This document shows, in pieces, positions 52,557 to 61,648 of a DNA stretch of 64,000 bases. The notes beneath the pieces are model-generated. The model had not been told where the DNA came from and ran no database searches. It saw only the letters and a list, made by a program, of their open reading frames with translations. A program made the position numbers and the translations under genes. Numbering within the stretch: the first letter of the stretch is position 1; every line of letters begins with the position of its first letter. The stretch spans positions 124,001 to 188,000 of the forward strand of contig NZ_LMVL02000007.1 of the NCBI RefSeq assembly GCF_001541345.2, in the 5' to 3' direction. This DNA is from Gillisella vitis (lineage in GTDB: Bacteria > Pseudomonadota > Alphaproteobacteria > Rhizobiales > Rhizobiaceae).

Positions 52557-53309
52557 CTACTCCGAGACAAGTTGAGGCGTGATGCTGGGGGCGTCGTCGC
52601 CTTTACCGGACAGACCGGCGCGGCGGCGGGAGATGCTGCCCTCCAACCGTTTGGCGGCATGGGTCAGGCTCCAGCAAATCACGTAATAGATCAGGGCAAG
52701 GATCAGGTAGACCTGAAACGGCTGGGTCAGCAGGTCATTGTTGACCTGATTGGCGGCAAAGGTCAGGTCCGGCACATTGATGACAGAACCGAGCGTCGTG
52801 TCCTTGATGGTCGAGACGAAGGTGGACAGGATACTGGGAATGACATTGTACAGCGCCTGCGGCAGAACCACATAGCGCATGGCGCTGGGATAGCTGTGCC
52901 CAAGGGCTTTTGCCGCTTCCATCTGTCCGTGGCCGAGAGCAACAATGCCGCTTCGGACAACTTCACTGAGAAAGCAGCTTTGGTAAACCACCAGCGTTGT
53001 CAGCATGGTGACAAAGCTTGGCACATCGGCACCCGTGAGCAGCGGTACCAGAAAATAGCACCACAAAATCAGCATCAGCAACGGCACGCCGCGGGTGACA
53101 TAGACCAGGAAGGTGACCGGCCAACGTAGCGTGCGCCATTTGGACATGCGCGCAAGGGCCAGAAGAATGCTAAGTGGAAAGGCCAGTGCGATGCTGAGAA
53201 CTGACAGGATCAGCGTGTTGGCAAGGCCACCAAGCGGACCATTGGGATATTGGCCGATCAACAACAGCAACCAATAATCCTGCACAATCTTGATGATGTC
53301 ATGGATCAT
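52557..53309 (-). CDS. Amino-acid ABC transporter permease
   Basis: A membrane protein of 250 aa of the HisM/GlnP type. It has several hydrophobic segments ([38 protein letters not shown]) and the cytoplasmic EAA loop [20 protein letters not shown] (about residue 125) that contacts the ATPase. A hydrophilic tail of about 25 residues, rich in Arg, Gly and Ser, ends the protein. It overlaps the first permease gene by four bases and precedes the ATPase gene by five. Together the two permeases form a heterodimer. Confidence 0.92.
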   Translation of the reverse strand: MIHDIIKIVQDYWLLLLIGQYPNGPLGGLANTLILSVLSIALAFPLSILLALARMSKWRTLRWPVTFLVYVTRGVPLLMLILWCYFLVPLLTGADVPSFVTMLTTLVVYQSCFLSEVVRSGIVALGHGQMEAAKALGHSYPSAMRYVVLPQALYNVIPSILSTFVSTIKDTTLGSVINVPDLTFAANQVNNDLLTQPFQVYLILALIYYVICWSLTHAAKRLEGSISRRRAGLSGKGDDAPSITPQLVSE

Positions 53310-54013
53310 GAACGGATACCCCTTGCATGATCAACGCGCCATGACAGATACGCGCCCCCAGCCATGATCAATAGCGAGAAAAACAGATACAGCACTGTGC
53401 CAATCAGATAGCTCTCAAAGGTTCTGAAGGTGATGTTTTCAATTTCCTTCACCGCATGGGTAAGCTCTGACGCACCAACAACAATCGCAAGACTGCTGTT
53501 TTTAAACAGTGAGACCGTATGATTGATCAGCGGCGGCAGCGCATTGCGCACCCCTTGCGGGATCATCACGTACCGCATGGCCGAGATGTAGCCGTGGCCC
53601 AAAGCGCGGGCTGCTTCCATCTGGCCGGGGCTGATCGAGCGCAGGCCGGAGCGCAGGTCTTCACTGAAATACGCCGCCTGACACAGTCCAAGTCCGATGA
53701 CCGCAAAGATGGTTTCGGCATTGTGGTTGACAAGCCAAGCGCTGAGGCCACTGGGCATCAGGGTGAAAATGCCGAAATACCACAACACCAGTTGCACCAA
53801 AGTTGGCACATTACGGTGATAGGAAACATAGGCCGTTACAATGGCATTGCCGATACCCCCCGGCGAAAACCGCAGCGCCAGCAGCAAAACCGCGAGTGTC
53901 ATCGCCAAAACCCATGAGCCGATGGCGATAATAAAGGTCATCTCAATGCCGTGCAGCAGCATGGAGACATAGTCTGGATTGCCGAGAATTGCTGAGAGAT
54001 CGAACCCCTTCAA
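53306..54013 (-). CDS. Amino-acid ABC transporter permease
   Basis: A membrane protein of 235 aa of the HisQ/GltJ type. Motifs include MLLHGIEMTFIIAIGSWVLAM, YHRNVPTLVQLVLWYFGIFTL and the EAA loop GQMEAARALGHGYISAMRYV (about residue 130), nearly the same as in its partner. It overlaps the SDR gene upstream and the second permease downstream by four bases each (ATGA). This chain of overlaps shows that dehydrogenase and importer are made from one transcript. Confidence 0.92.
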   Translation of the reverse strand: MKGFDLSAILGNPDYVSMLLHGIEMTFIIAIGSWVLAMTLAVLLLALRFSPGGIGNAIVTAYVSYHRNVPTLVQLVLWYFGIFTLMPSGLSAWLVNHNAETIFAVIGLGLCQAAYFSEDLRSGLRSISPGQMEAARALGHGYISAMRYVMIPQGVRNALPPLINHTVSLFKNSSLAIVVGASELTHAVKEIENITFRTFESYLIGTVLYLFFSLLIMAGGAYLSWRVDHARGIRS

Positions 54014-54762
54014 GGCTTCCGCTCCTCCGGCTTGGCCGTCTGCAATCCGCCCATCACCTGAAGGGTGGGGGTGATTTCCATATGGCCGATGTTAACGGCA
54101 ATGGGTGCGGCAATGGCAAAGGCAATGGCATCGGCAATGTCGGACGCCTGCGGCAATTCAAAGCCATCGATAAAGCGCTCGCGCACCGATGGATCATCGC
54201 CATGCACATGGGTGAAAATATCGGTTGCAACGCGACCGGGGCAGATTTCCGTCACGCGCACCCGCTTGCCAAAGGCATCAATGCGCAGCTGGTTGGACAG
54301 CATGCTAACGCCAGCCTTGGTGGCGTGATAGGAGGAGTTTCCGCCAAAATTATACTGGGCGGCAATGGATGAGATATTGATGACGTGGCCACGATCGCGC
54401 GCCACCATGCCTGGCACAACCATGCGGCACAGATGCAAGACAGCCCGCAGGTTCACATCCACCAGCAGGTCAATATCGCCGTCTTCGGCTTCCAGAAACT
54501 TCTTTGGACGGTCAACACCGGCATTATTGACGAGAATATCAAATGGAATTTTGGATGTGAGGTCCGCCAGGGCGGCGCGGTCCGTGACGTCAATCACATG
54601 GGCAATGCAGCCGGTTTTCTCGGAAAGCTGCTTGAGAAGATCACCACTTCTGGCAACCGCATGCACTTCAACATTCTCAGCGCACAGCCGCTCCACAATA
54701 GCGGCTCCGATCCCGGAGGATGCGCCAGTGACGAGCGCAGTTTTGTAATCCGAAAATGGCAT
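54010..54762 (-). CDS. Short-chain dehydrogenase/reductase
   Basis: A classical SDR of 250 aa. The cofactor motif is TGASSGIG, then NNAGVD, catalytic Ser in INISSIAAQYN, and YHATKAGVSMLSNQLR with YxxxK. PGRVATDIFTHVHGD follows. YdfG-like members of this group oxidise 3-hydroxy acids such as serine. As first gene of an amino-acid import operon, it probably acts on the imported compound. A dyad 77 bases upstream of the ATG is the likely LysR site. The substrate is not defined. Confidence 0.88.
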   Translation of the reverse strand: MPFSDYKTALVTGASSGIGAAIVERLCAENVEVHAVARSGDLLKQLSEKTGCIAHVIDVTDRAALADLTSKIPFDILVNNAGVDRPKKFLEAEDGDIDLLVDVNLRAVLHLCRMVVPGMVARDRGHVINISSIAAQYNFGGNSSYHATKAGVSMLSNQLRIDAFGKRVRVTEICPGRVATDIFTHVHGDDPSVRERFIDGFELPQASDIADAIAFAIAAPIAVNIGHMEITPTLQVMGGLQTAKPEERKP

Positions 54763-54838
54763 CTGACGTCCTCTTTTGTTCTTGGGAAAGACTAGCGAAG
54801 CTTTAGTCTGAGCGATAATGCCGATTATATGTGGAGTG

Positions 54839-54853
54839 ATAAGCCTATCTTAT
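54839..54853. promoter_or_regulatory. LysR-type T-N11-A dyad
   Basis: ATAAG-CCTAT-CTTAT is a perfect 5-bp dyad that holds the LysR consensus T-N11-A (T at 54840, A at 54852). It lies between the SDR/importer operon (ATG at 54762, leftward) and the LysR gene (ATG 55002, rightward), 77 and 148 bases from the two starts. This is the usual place for a LysR recognition site. Confidence 0.6.
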
Positions 54854-55001
54854 GAGCTTGGTGGCAATTGCCCAAAAACTGGTCGTCATGATCGCACAAC
54901 CCGCCTATGTCAGCTCAGAACCTTGTTTTACCCATTTACGGCGTGACGGCTGCTGCCTAGTGTGAAGACTTGACCCCATAGAATTCGAGTTTACTCCCCC
55001 C

Positions 55002-55907
55002 ATGGATATCAGGCGCTTCAAGTCATTTATCGTGATTGTCGATACCGGTAGCATCACCCGCGCAGCCGATATTCTGCACATCGCCCAGCCTGCCCTGAGC
55101 CAACAGCTTGCCTCGCTGGAAGAGCATTTTGGCACAAAGCTTTTGCTGCGCAGCCAGCAGGGCGTGGTGATGACCGATGCGGGCGCGCAAGTTTATCGTC
55201 ACGCACAAATGATTTTGCGGCAGATGGATCAGGCCCACGCCGATGTTCTGGCGGCAGGCAAGCATCTGGCCGGGCGGGTATCAGTTGGGTTGGCACCGTT
55301 TAGCAGTGCGGCCACGCTCTCGTTTGAGTTGCTGGCGGAAACACGCAGGCTTTATCCGGGCATTGTGCTGCATCTGACCGAAAGCGTGGGGCAGGCCTAT
55401 AGCCAGATGTTGATGAACAACAAGCTGGAAATCGCCCTCATTCATGGCACGGGGCCAATGAAGGGCGTTCATTTTGATCCACTGTTGCGCGAGGATTTCT
55501 TTCTGGTGGCCCATGAGGATTTTGGCATTGAGGCGGATGACAAGCCGCTCTCGGTTGCCAATCTGGAGGAGCTGCCTTTTTTGCTGCCGCCACCCTATAA
55601 TTTTGTGCGCCGGGCTGTAGACATGGCCTTTGCCCGCAGCCGTACCAAGCTGAACGTGATTGGCGAGGTGGAGGTTATTCGCACCCTGACACGCGCCGTG
55701 AGTGGCGGGGTTGGCGCAACTATCATGCCCAAGGCGGTGGCCGACCGCATCACCGCAGAAGCCAGCAGCCAGATCATCTGCCGCACCCTGTCGCCACAGA
55801 TTGAAGAAACCCTGTCACTCTGCGTGTCGGAACACGCGCAATTGTCTGATTCCGCCGTGGCAGTCAGGGATATTTTGCTGCGTTTGACGCGGCAGTTGAA
55901 GGTGTGA
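55002..55907 (+). CDS. LysR-family regulator divergent from the SDR/amino-acid importer
   Basis: A regulator of 301 aa. The helix-turn-helix is MDIRRFKSFIVIVDTGSITRAADILHIAQPALSQQ, in pieces FIVIVDTGSITRAA and HIAQPALSQQLASLEE. The sensor domain starts GRVSVGLAPFSSA. The first block resembles Nac/Cbl-type regulators linked to nitrogen or sulphur use. It is divergent from the SDR/ABC operon, with a T-N11-A dyad between, so that operon is the most likely target. The effector is unknown. Confidence 0.9.
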   Translation: MDIRRFKSFIVIVDTGSITRAADILHIAQPALSQQLASLEEHFGTKLLLRSQQGVVMTDAGAQVYRHAQMILRQMDQAHADVLAAGKHLAGRVSVGLAPFSSAATLSFELLAETRRLYPGIVLHLTESVGQAYSQMLMNNKLEIALIHGTGPMKGVHFDPLLREDFFLVAHEDFGIEADDKPLSVANLEELPFLLPPPYNFVRRAVDMAFARSRTKLNVIGEVEVIRTLTRAVSGGVGATIMPKAVADRITAEASSQIICRTLSPQIEETLSLCVSEHAQLSDSAVAVRDILLRLTRQLKV

Positions 55908-55939
55908 GTGAGCAATCTCACATTGTGGGGTAAGAACCT

Positions 55940-56079
55940 CTCCCCAACCCTCCCCACAAGGGGGAGGGAGCACCTTGAATGTTTTGATGCCGTTGTTTTT
56001 TTAATTGTTTACGAAGAGAAATCATACGCTTGCTTAAGACTCGACAGCCTCCCTCCCCCTTGTGGGGAGGGTTGGGGAG
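55940..56079. repeat. 31-bp perfect inverted repeat pair between convergent genes
   Basis: Arm 1 (55940-55970) and arm 2 (56049-56079) are exact 31-bp inverted copies with a GGGGAGGG-rich core, separated by 78 bases of AT-richer sequence. Arm 2 is followed by TCTTTTTG. Each arm also folds partly on itself (CTCCCC/GGGGAG). The pair sits exactly between a rightward LysR gene and a leftward aminotransferase gene, so it may terminate both. It resembles a dispersed repeat that I recall from Rhizobiales genomes. Confidence 0.85.
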
Positions 56080-56097
56080 GGGTCTTTTTGCCTAAGC

Positions 56098-57300
56098 CTA
56101 TTTCATATCCTTACAGAATTGCGCAATCCGGTCACAACCTGCAGTTAGTCGTTCCATGCTGGTGGCATAGGAAATGCGAAAGAAGGGGCTCATGCCGTAG
56201 GCCGCACCTTGAACGGTGGCAACGTGCTGCTCATCAATCAGGGCCGAGACAAAATCAGTGTCGTTTTCAATCTTGCGGCCACCCTTGGTGGTTTTGCCAA
56301 TCAGGCCAGCGATGCTGGGAAAGATGTAAAACGCACCTTCAGGCTTATGGGCGCGCAGGCCATCAATTTCGGCAAGACGCGATAGCACATAATCACGACG
56401 GCCCTTGTAGATATTGGCGCGTTCTTTCAGCAAATCTTGCGGGCCATCCAGAACAGCCAAGGCAGCAGCCTGAGTGATGGTGGATGTACCGCCAGAGTTC
56501 TGGCCATTGACATTGCTAATCGCCTTGATCAAATCCTTCGGGCCACCGCAATAGCCAAGCCGCCAGCCGGTCATGGCATAGGCCTTCGAGGCACCGTTCA
56601 CCGTCAGCACGCGGTCATAGAGGCGGGGTTCCACTTCTGCGATGGTGCAGAATTCAAACCCGTCATAGATCAGGTGCTCGTAAATGTCGTCGGTCATGAT
56701 CCAGACATCGGGATGACGCAGCATCACTTCGGCAATCGCGGCCATATCCTTGCGCGAGCAGGCGGCACCTGTGGGATTGTTGGGGAAGTTCAAAAACAGC
56801 CATTTGGTTTTCGGCGTAATGGCGGCCTCAAGGTCTTCCGCGCGCAGCTTGAAGCCATTCTGCTGTGGGCATTCCACAGGAACCGGCACACCGCCGGCAA
56901 AGCGCACGATATCGGCATAGCTGATCCACGATGGGGTGGGGATCACCACTTCATCGCCGGGATTGCAGGTGGCCATCACCGCATTGAAAATCACCTGCTT
57001 GCCACCGCCCGCGACAACAATCTGGCTTGGGTCATAGTCCAGACCGTTTTCGCGCTTGAATTTGCGAGAAATCGCCGCTTTCAAGGCAGCAGTGCCATCC
57101 AGCGGTGGATATTTGGTGTCACCAGCCAGCGCTGCCGCGTGCGCAGCTTCAATGGCGTGGGCGGGGGTGGCAAAATCCGGCTCGCCGGATGAGAGGGATA
57201 CAACGTCAATGCCCTGTGCGGCAAGTTCGCGGGCACGCTGCGTCATGGCTGCGGAAGCGGAAACCGCGACATTCTTGAGACGGTCGGCAATCATGGGCAT
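56098..57300 (-). CDS. Class I PLP aminotransferase (aspartate/prephenate type)
   Basis: An aminotransferase of 400 aa in the AatA-like subgroup. Key motifs are SLSSGEPDFATPAHA, YPPLDGTAALKAAI, NFPNNPTGAACSRKDM, WIMTDDIYEHLIYDG, the PLP lysine in VNGASKAYAMTGWRLGYCGG and FFRISYAT at the end. ATG 57300 is used; a TTG two codons earlier and an ATG two codons later are also possible. It is downstream of the 5-oxoprolinase genes (49-base gap), where it could use the glutamate they release, for example as aspartate:2-oxoglutarate aminotransferase. Confidence 0.88.
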   Translation of the reverse strand: MPMIADRLKNVAVSASAAMTQRARELAAQGIDVVSLSSGEPDFATPAHAIEAAHAAALAGDTKYPPLDGTAALKAAISRKFKRENGLDYDPSQIVVAGGGKQVIFNAVMATCNPGDEVVIPTPSWISYADIVRFAGGVPVPVECPQQNGFKLRAEDLEAAITPKTKWLFLNFPNNPTGAACSRKDMAAIAEVMLRHPDVWIMTDDIYEHLIYDGFEFCTIAEVEPRLYDRVLTVNGASKAYAMTGWRLGYCGGPKDLIKAISNVNGQNSGGTSTITQAAALAVLDGPQDLLKERANIYKGRRDYVLSRLAEIDGLRAHKPEGAFYIFPSIAGLIGKTTKGGRKIENDTDFVSALIDEQHVATVQGAAYGMSPFFRISYATSMERLTAGCDRIAQFCKDMK

Positions 57301-57349
57301 GGTCAATGGCTTTCGAGGGTTGTGGTGAAGGTTTCAAAATCGGTTGATG

Positions 57350-58117
57350 TCAAGCAATCACGTCGCGCGCAGGCGCAAGGGTAGCACCCGTGGCTTCAAT
57401 TTCACTGCGCACAATCTTGGCCAATTCCAGAGAACCCGGCGTATCGCTGTGAACAAGAATGGAGCGGGCGGGCATGGCAATGGTCTGGCCATCGATGGTG
57501 GTGACGGTTGCGGTTTCAAGGAATTGTTTGACGCGCGCACGCACGGCCATTTCTTCCTTGATAACGGAATTGGGCACGCCGCGCGGCACAAGTGCTCCCT
57601 TTGCGTCATAGGCGCGGTCGGCCAGAAACAGCGTCAGTGTTTTTAATCCGCAGCGGAGCGCCGAGCGTTCGATTTCCGAGCCGGACATGCAAAACACAAT
57701 AATCTCAGGAGCCACGGTTTTCACCGCCGTCAGCACTAGATCGCACAGCGCCGGGTCTTGGTTCACCCGATTGCCCATCGCGGCATGAAAGCTGATGTGA
57801 TCAACGCAAAGCCCTTCGCTGGCTGCAATCGCGCTCAAAGCCCCGAGTTGATAAAGCACCTGCGCCCGCAGTTCTTCCGCCGACACTGGTATATCGCGGC
57901 GGCCAAAACCAACCCGGTCTGGAAAGCCGGGGTGCGCACCAATGCCAACGCCGCGCGCCTTGGCCAGCCGCACCATCCTCAGCATCATCTCCGGGTCGCC
58001 CGCATGAAAACCACAGGCGATATTGGCCGAGGACACAACATCCATCAACGCTTCATCATCACACAAGCGGTAGGGACCAAAGCCTTCGCCCATATCGGAA
58101 TTGAGATCAATCTTCAT
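57350..58117 (-). CDS. pxpA: 5-oxoprolinase subunit A (LamB/YcsF family)
   Basis: A protein of 255 aa of the LamB/YcsF family. It starts KIDLNSDMGEGFGPY, then has the metal- or substrate-site stretch CGFHAGDPEMMLRM, GAHPGFPDRVGFGRR and DRAYDAKGALVPRG, all family hallmarks. PxpA with PxpB and PxpC uses ATP to open 5-oxoproline to glutamate. The start has GAGGA upstream. It follows the PxpC gene by 15 bases, so the order here is B-C-A. Confidence 0.93.
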   Translation of the reverse strand: MKIDLNSDMGEGFGPYRLCDDEALMDVVSSANIACGFHAGDPEMMLRMVRLAKARGVGIGAHPGFPDRVGFGRRDIPVSAEELRAQVLYQLGALSAIAASEGLCVDHISFHAAMGNRVNQDPALCDLVLTAVKTVAPEIIVFCMSGSEIERSALRCGLKTLTLFLADRAYDAKGALVPRGVPNSVIKEEMAVRARVKQFLETATVTTIDGQTIAMPARSILVHSDTPGSLELAKIVRSEIEATGATLAPARDVIA

Positions 58118-58132
58118 CGTCTATCCTCAGAT

Positions 58133-59131
58133 TTAGCGCTTGGTCATGGTGGCGAGGGCGTCGGTCAACAGCGGCACAGTGTTGCGGATATCAGCCAGAT
58201 AGGCCGCCATGGCTTGTTCTGCCGCTTTCGCCTCCGCCAAGCTGGACTGCACAAAGCGGATGCGGCTGCCAATGCGGGCTTGGCCCAAACGCCAAAGATC
58301 AATGTCAATCACACCCGCCATTTTGGGATAACCGCCTGCGGTATTGGCATCACTCATTTGAATGATCGGCTCACCAGCGGGTGGCACCTGCACCACGCCT
58401 GTGACCACGCCATGGGAGCGCATTTCAACATGCTCCTTGAGCTTCACCGGCGTGCCAGACAGGCGATAGCCGGTGCGGTCGCTCTGGGAGGAGATTTTCC
58501 AATCCTGCGCCCAGAACCGTATCGATTCTTCACCAAACCAGTCATGCTCACCCGCAGGCAGGGCGCGGATGGGCAAAATGCCATTCTCAACCGCTGGAAA
58601 ATGATCCTGCAAAGCCACCTCTGGCGGCATCACCCCAAAGCCGGAAGATGGAATCAGCGGGGCTGGCACCTCACCTATTGCCAAACGATCATCAGAGGCC
58701 AAAAAACGCCCTTGATAACCACCAAAGGCTCCCCGCAACGAGGTGCTGCGAGATCCCATCACCAGCGGCACATCAATGCCGCCGGAAAAGCACAGGTAGG
58801 CCCGCGCCGCTTTGGTGGGTGTTTTCAGCTCAAGTTCTTGACCTGCCAAAACCGGAAGTGCCCACCATGGCGGCATGGTTTTGCCGTCCAGCGTTGCCGC
58901 GCAATCGGCCCCGGTGATGGCGACAAAACCGTCTTTCTCAAACCGCAGCCGAAAGGGGAAGGTTTGAATTTCCAAGCCTGCGGCACCCTCATCATTGCCC
59001 AGCATCAGATTGCCAATTTTCAGCGCAACCGGGTCCATCGCGCCGCAGGTGGTGACGCCAATGTTGCGAAACCCAAAGCGGCCAAGGTCCTGCACGGTGT
59101 TGAGGGGGCCGGTGGTGAGAACCTCGATCAT
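58133..59131 (-). CDS. pxpC: 5-oxoprolinase subunit C (KipA/AHS2 family)
   Basis: A protein of 332 aa of the biotin-dependent carboxyltransferase (AHS2/KipA) family. It starts IEVLTTGPLNTVQDLGRFGFRNIG, a standard opening, with GAMDPVALKIGNLMLGND, ARAYLCFSGGIDVP and PLVMGSRSTSLRGAFGG following. Family relatives include the C-terminal part of urea amidolyase. It overlaps the PxpB gene by four bases. With PxpB and PxpA it should form 5-oxoprolinase. Confidence 0.92.
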   Translation of the reverse strand: MIEVLTTGPLNTVQDLGRFGFRNIGVTTCGAMDPVALKIGNLMLGNDEGAAGLEIQTFPFRLRFEKDGFVAITGADCAATLDGKTMPPWWALPVLAGQELELKTPTKAARAYLCFSGGIDVPLVMGSRSTSLRGAFGGYQGRFLASDDRLAIGEVPAPLIPSSGFGVMPPEVALQDHFPAVENGILPIRALPAGEHDWFGEESIRFWAQDWKISSQSDRTGYRLSGTPVKLKEHVEMRSHGVVTGVVQVPPAGEPIIQMSDANTAGGYPKMAGVIDIDLWRLGQARIGSRIRFVQSSLAEAKAAEQAMAAYLADIRNTVPLLTDALATMTKR

Positions 59132-59838
59132 AGCTCGATCCTCTCGGCAATAAAGCGCACCGTATCGCCGGGGGCCAGCAGGGCAGGGGAAGCCGCCATG
59201 GGATCAAACATCGGCATTTCGGCAAAGCCGATGGAGTTCCAGCCATTTGGCCCGGTCAAGACGGCAACGCCGGTCTGCATGCCGCCAATGGTCAGGCACC
59301 CACGCGCCATTTTCAGCGATGGCACGGTTTTGCGCGGCATGTGAATGCGCGGGTCCAGACCATGCAGATAGCCAAAGCCCGGTGCAGAACCCAGAGTAAA
59401 CACGGTATAGGTGCCAGCCGCATGAATTTTGACGATATCGCGGTCTGACAGGCCGGAAAGATCGCAAAGCGCGGGAAGATCGGTGGCATGTTCGCCGCCA
59501 TAGGTCACCGGGATTTCAACGGTTTTTCCGCTCAAATCCATGCCTTGCGCTGCATTCCACGCTTCCAGCAAACGACTTGATATGGCCTCATGATCTTCTG
59601 GTGTATCATGCAGTACCAACAGCAGATTGGTCATGCCTGGCACAATTTCCTGCACGTCTGGCCAATCCTGAACCATGGCAGACAAGGCCCAGATGCGGCG
59701 TTGCGAGGCCAGATCAAATGGGCCGGGGGCATCGACCACGAAGGCTTTGGTGCCAATGACGGAGATTTTCGGCATATCCGCTGTAGACGAGGCAATCACT
59801 GCGGGATGTTTCAGGGCTTTCATATCCATTGTCGCCAT
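59128..59838 (-). CDS. pxpB: 5-oxoprolinase subunit B (KipI/AHS1 family)
   Basis: A protein of 236 aa of the AHS1/KipI family. Conserved parts are VQEIVPGMTNLLLVLHD near residue 63, VEIPVTYGGEHATDL, and the signature FTLGSAPGFGYLHGLDPRIHMPRK. ATG 59838 overlaps the stop of the BCCP-like gene (TGATG); ATG 59829 is a possible alternative. It pairs with PxpC downstream (4-base overlap). In Bacillus the homologue KipI inhibits a sensor kinase, but here the complete PxpABC set supports the enzyme role. Confidence 0.92.
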   Translation of the reverse strand: MATMDMKALKHPAVIASSTADMPKISVIGTKAFVVDAPGPFDLASQRRIWALSAMVQDWPDVQEIVPGMTNLLLVLHDTPEDHEAISSRLLEAWNAAQGMDLSGKTVEIPVTYGGEHATDLPALCDLSGLSDRDIVKIHAAGTYTVFTLGSAPGFGYLHGLDPRIHMPRKTVPSLKMARGCLTIGGMQTGVAVLTGPNGWNSIGFAEMPMFDPMAASPALLAPGDTVRFIAERIEL

Positions 59839-60278
59839 CAGTGTTGCTCGACCAGAAACAGAGGATCGCCATAGCCAACGAGGGTACCGCTTTTGACCAA
59901 GGCTTCGCCGAGAATGCCATCTTGCGGTGCGCTTACCGCCAGCAGTACAGGGCCAATTTTGACGAAGCCGAGTGTGTCGCCTGCTTTGACCACTGAGCGA
60001 TCGTTTGATGCTTCATCGGCCCGGGCTGGATGATGCGCCAGAAAATGCCCCACAGAAGGTGCCTTAACTGCAACCACCGCCGCTGTCGGTTTGTCCCGCT
60101 TTTGGCGTGAGACCTGGGCAGAACCTCCCGCCATCACAATTTTGATCTGCTGATCGTCTCGCTCAATGGCGATGGCGCTGACACCAGCTTGCTCCAGCCA
60201 TGATGTGAGCGTTGCGATCACCTCTGGACTGGTGAAGTCCATGCTGGATCGGGATTTGGAACGATTGCGTGGTGTCAT
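59838..60278 (-). CDS. BCCP-like protein lacking the biotinylated lysine
   Basis: A protein of 146 aa annotated by shape as a biotin carboxyl carrier-like protein. The N-terminal half ([22 protein letters not shown]) resembles an AccB lead, and the C-terminal half ([43 protein letters not shown]) is a biotinyl domain. Where normal BCCPs have EAMKM, this one reads KIGPVLL: the modified lysine is replaced by proline. It therefore cannot carry biotin in the usual way. ATG 60278 overlaps the stop of the biotin carboxylase (ATGA). It is followed by PxpB. Confidence 0.75.
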   Translation of the reverse strand: MTPRNRSKSRSSMDFTSPEVIATLTSWLEQAGVSAIAIERDDQQIKIVMAGGSAQVSRQKRDKPTAAVVAVKAPSVGHFLAHHPARADEASNDRSVVKAGDTLGFVKIGPVLLAVSAPQDGILGEALVKSGTLVGYGDPLFLVEQH

Positions 60279-61648
60279 GCTGCGCTCCGCTTGCTCAACC
60301 ATTTTTCAAGATGGTGGATATCGGCACCACCCGCGCAAAAGCCCTCATCTTCAAAAATCGCCTTATGCAGCGCGATATTGGTGGTGATCCCGTCGATCTT
60401 GAGTGCGTCCAGAGCTACGCGCATCCGCACAATGGCCTCGTCGCGGGTTGGGGCATGCACAATCAGCTTGGCAATCAGCGAGTCATAATGGGCAGGCACG
60501 GTATAGCCTGCCACCGCATGGGTATCGACACGCACGCCCTCGCCGGAGGGAAGCTGCAAAGCGGTGATCGTGCCCGGTGATCCGGCAAAGGTGTAGGGGT
60601 CTTCGGCATTGATCCGGCATTCAAACGAATGGCCGTTGGTTTGAATATCCGCTTGGGTCGGCAGCAGCGGCAGGCCCAATGCCACGCGCAATTGTTCGCA
60701 GACAATATCCAACCCGCTGGTCATTTCGGTCACGGGATGTTCCACCTGAAGGCGGGTGTTCATTTCAATGAAATAGAATTCGCCATTCTCATAGAGAAAT
60801 TCAAACGTTCCGACGCCGCGATAGCCAATACGCTGGCAGGCCGCCACGCAACGCGCACCCACAGCGGCAGCGATATCGGCGGGAATGCCGGGTGATGGCG
60901 CTTCTTCCACCACTTTCTGGTGGCGGCGCTGCATGGAGCAATCGCGGTGGCCCAGCCAGACGGCATTGCCGAAATTATCGCACAACACCTGAATTTCCAC
61001 ATGGCGCGGCTTTTCCAGGAATTTTTCCATGTACAATTCGGGATTGCCAAAAGCCCGCCGTGCTTCCTCACGGGTGACGGAAACGGCATCAGCAAGGGCC
61101 GCCGCATCGCGCACAATGCGCATGCCTCGTCCACCGCCGCCGCCTGCGGCCTTGATAATCACCGGGTAGCCAATCTTGGCGGCGATCTCGGCAATGTCAG
61201 CCATGTCTTCGCCAAGGGCCGTGTCGGGTCCCGGCACGCAAGGCACGCCTGCCTCGATCATTGCCCGCTTGGCGGCAATCTTGTCGCCCATAATGCGAAT
61301 GGCAGAGGCTGGTGGGCCTATGAAGGTCAGCCCCGCCTGCTCAACGGCTTGCGCAAAATCAGCGTTTTCCGACAGGAAGCCGTAGCCCGGATGCACCGCA
61401 CCGGCACCAGATGCCCGCATGGCCAGAAGAATTGCGGATTGATTGAGATAGCTGCGCCCCGGCGCAGAAGGCCCAATACAGATGAATTCATCCCCCGTTG
61501 CACCATAGGGCGCATCCCGGTCGGCCTCAGAGCAGATCATCACGGTGCGCAGGCCAAGCTCCCGGCAGGCCCGCTGGATGCGCAAGGCAATCTCGCCGCG
61601 ATTGGCAATCAGGACCGTATCAAAGGGGCGTTTCGTGTCCGATGTCAT
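60275..61648 (-). CDS. accC: Biotin carboxylase (AccC family)
   Basis: An ATP-grasp biotin carboxylase of 457 aa. It has [21 protein letters not shown] at the start, the glycine-rich loop [26 protein letters not shown] with conserved Glu, and [15 protein letters not shown], including the catalytic Arg. It carboxylates biotin on a BCCP. It is sandwiched between a normal BCCP gene (4-base overlap) and the lysine-less BCCP-like gene. As it is embedded in a 5-oxoprolinase operon, it is a paralogue dedicated to this pathway rather than fatty-acid synthesis. Confidence 0.92.
   Translation of the reverse strand: MTSDTKRPFDTVLIANRGEIALRIQRACRELGLRTVMICSEADRDAPYGATGDEFICIGPSAPGRSYLNQSAILLAMRASGAGAVHPGYGFLSENADFAQAVEQAGLTFIGPPASAIRIMGDKIAAKRAMIEAGVPCVPGPDTALGEDMADIAEIAAKIGYPVIIKAAGGGGGRGMRIVRDAAALADAVSVTREEARRAFGNPELYMEKFLEKPRHVEIQVLCDNFGNAVWLGHRDCSMQRRHQKVVEEAPSPGIPADIAAAVGARCVAACQRIGYRGVGTFEFLYENGEFYFIEMNTRLQVEHPVTEMTSGLDIVCEQLRVALGLPLLPTQADIQTNGHSFECRINAEDPYTFAGSPGTITALQLPSGEGVRVDTHAVAGYTVPAHYDSLIAKLIVHAPTRDEAIVRMRVALDALKIDGITTNIALHKAIFEDEGFCAGGADIHHLEKWLSKRSAA

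Noticed and set aside
57758-59344. 528-codon open frame on the plus strand across pxpA, pxpC and pxpB
   Set aside because: It lies antisense to three well-supported genes, has no ribosome site and its peptide is rich in His, Arg and Gln typical of shadow translation.
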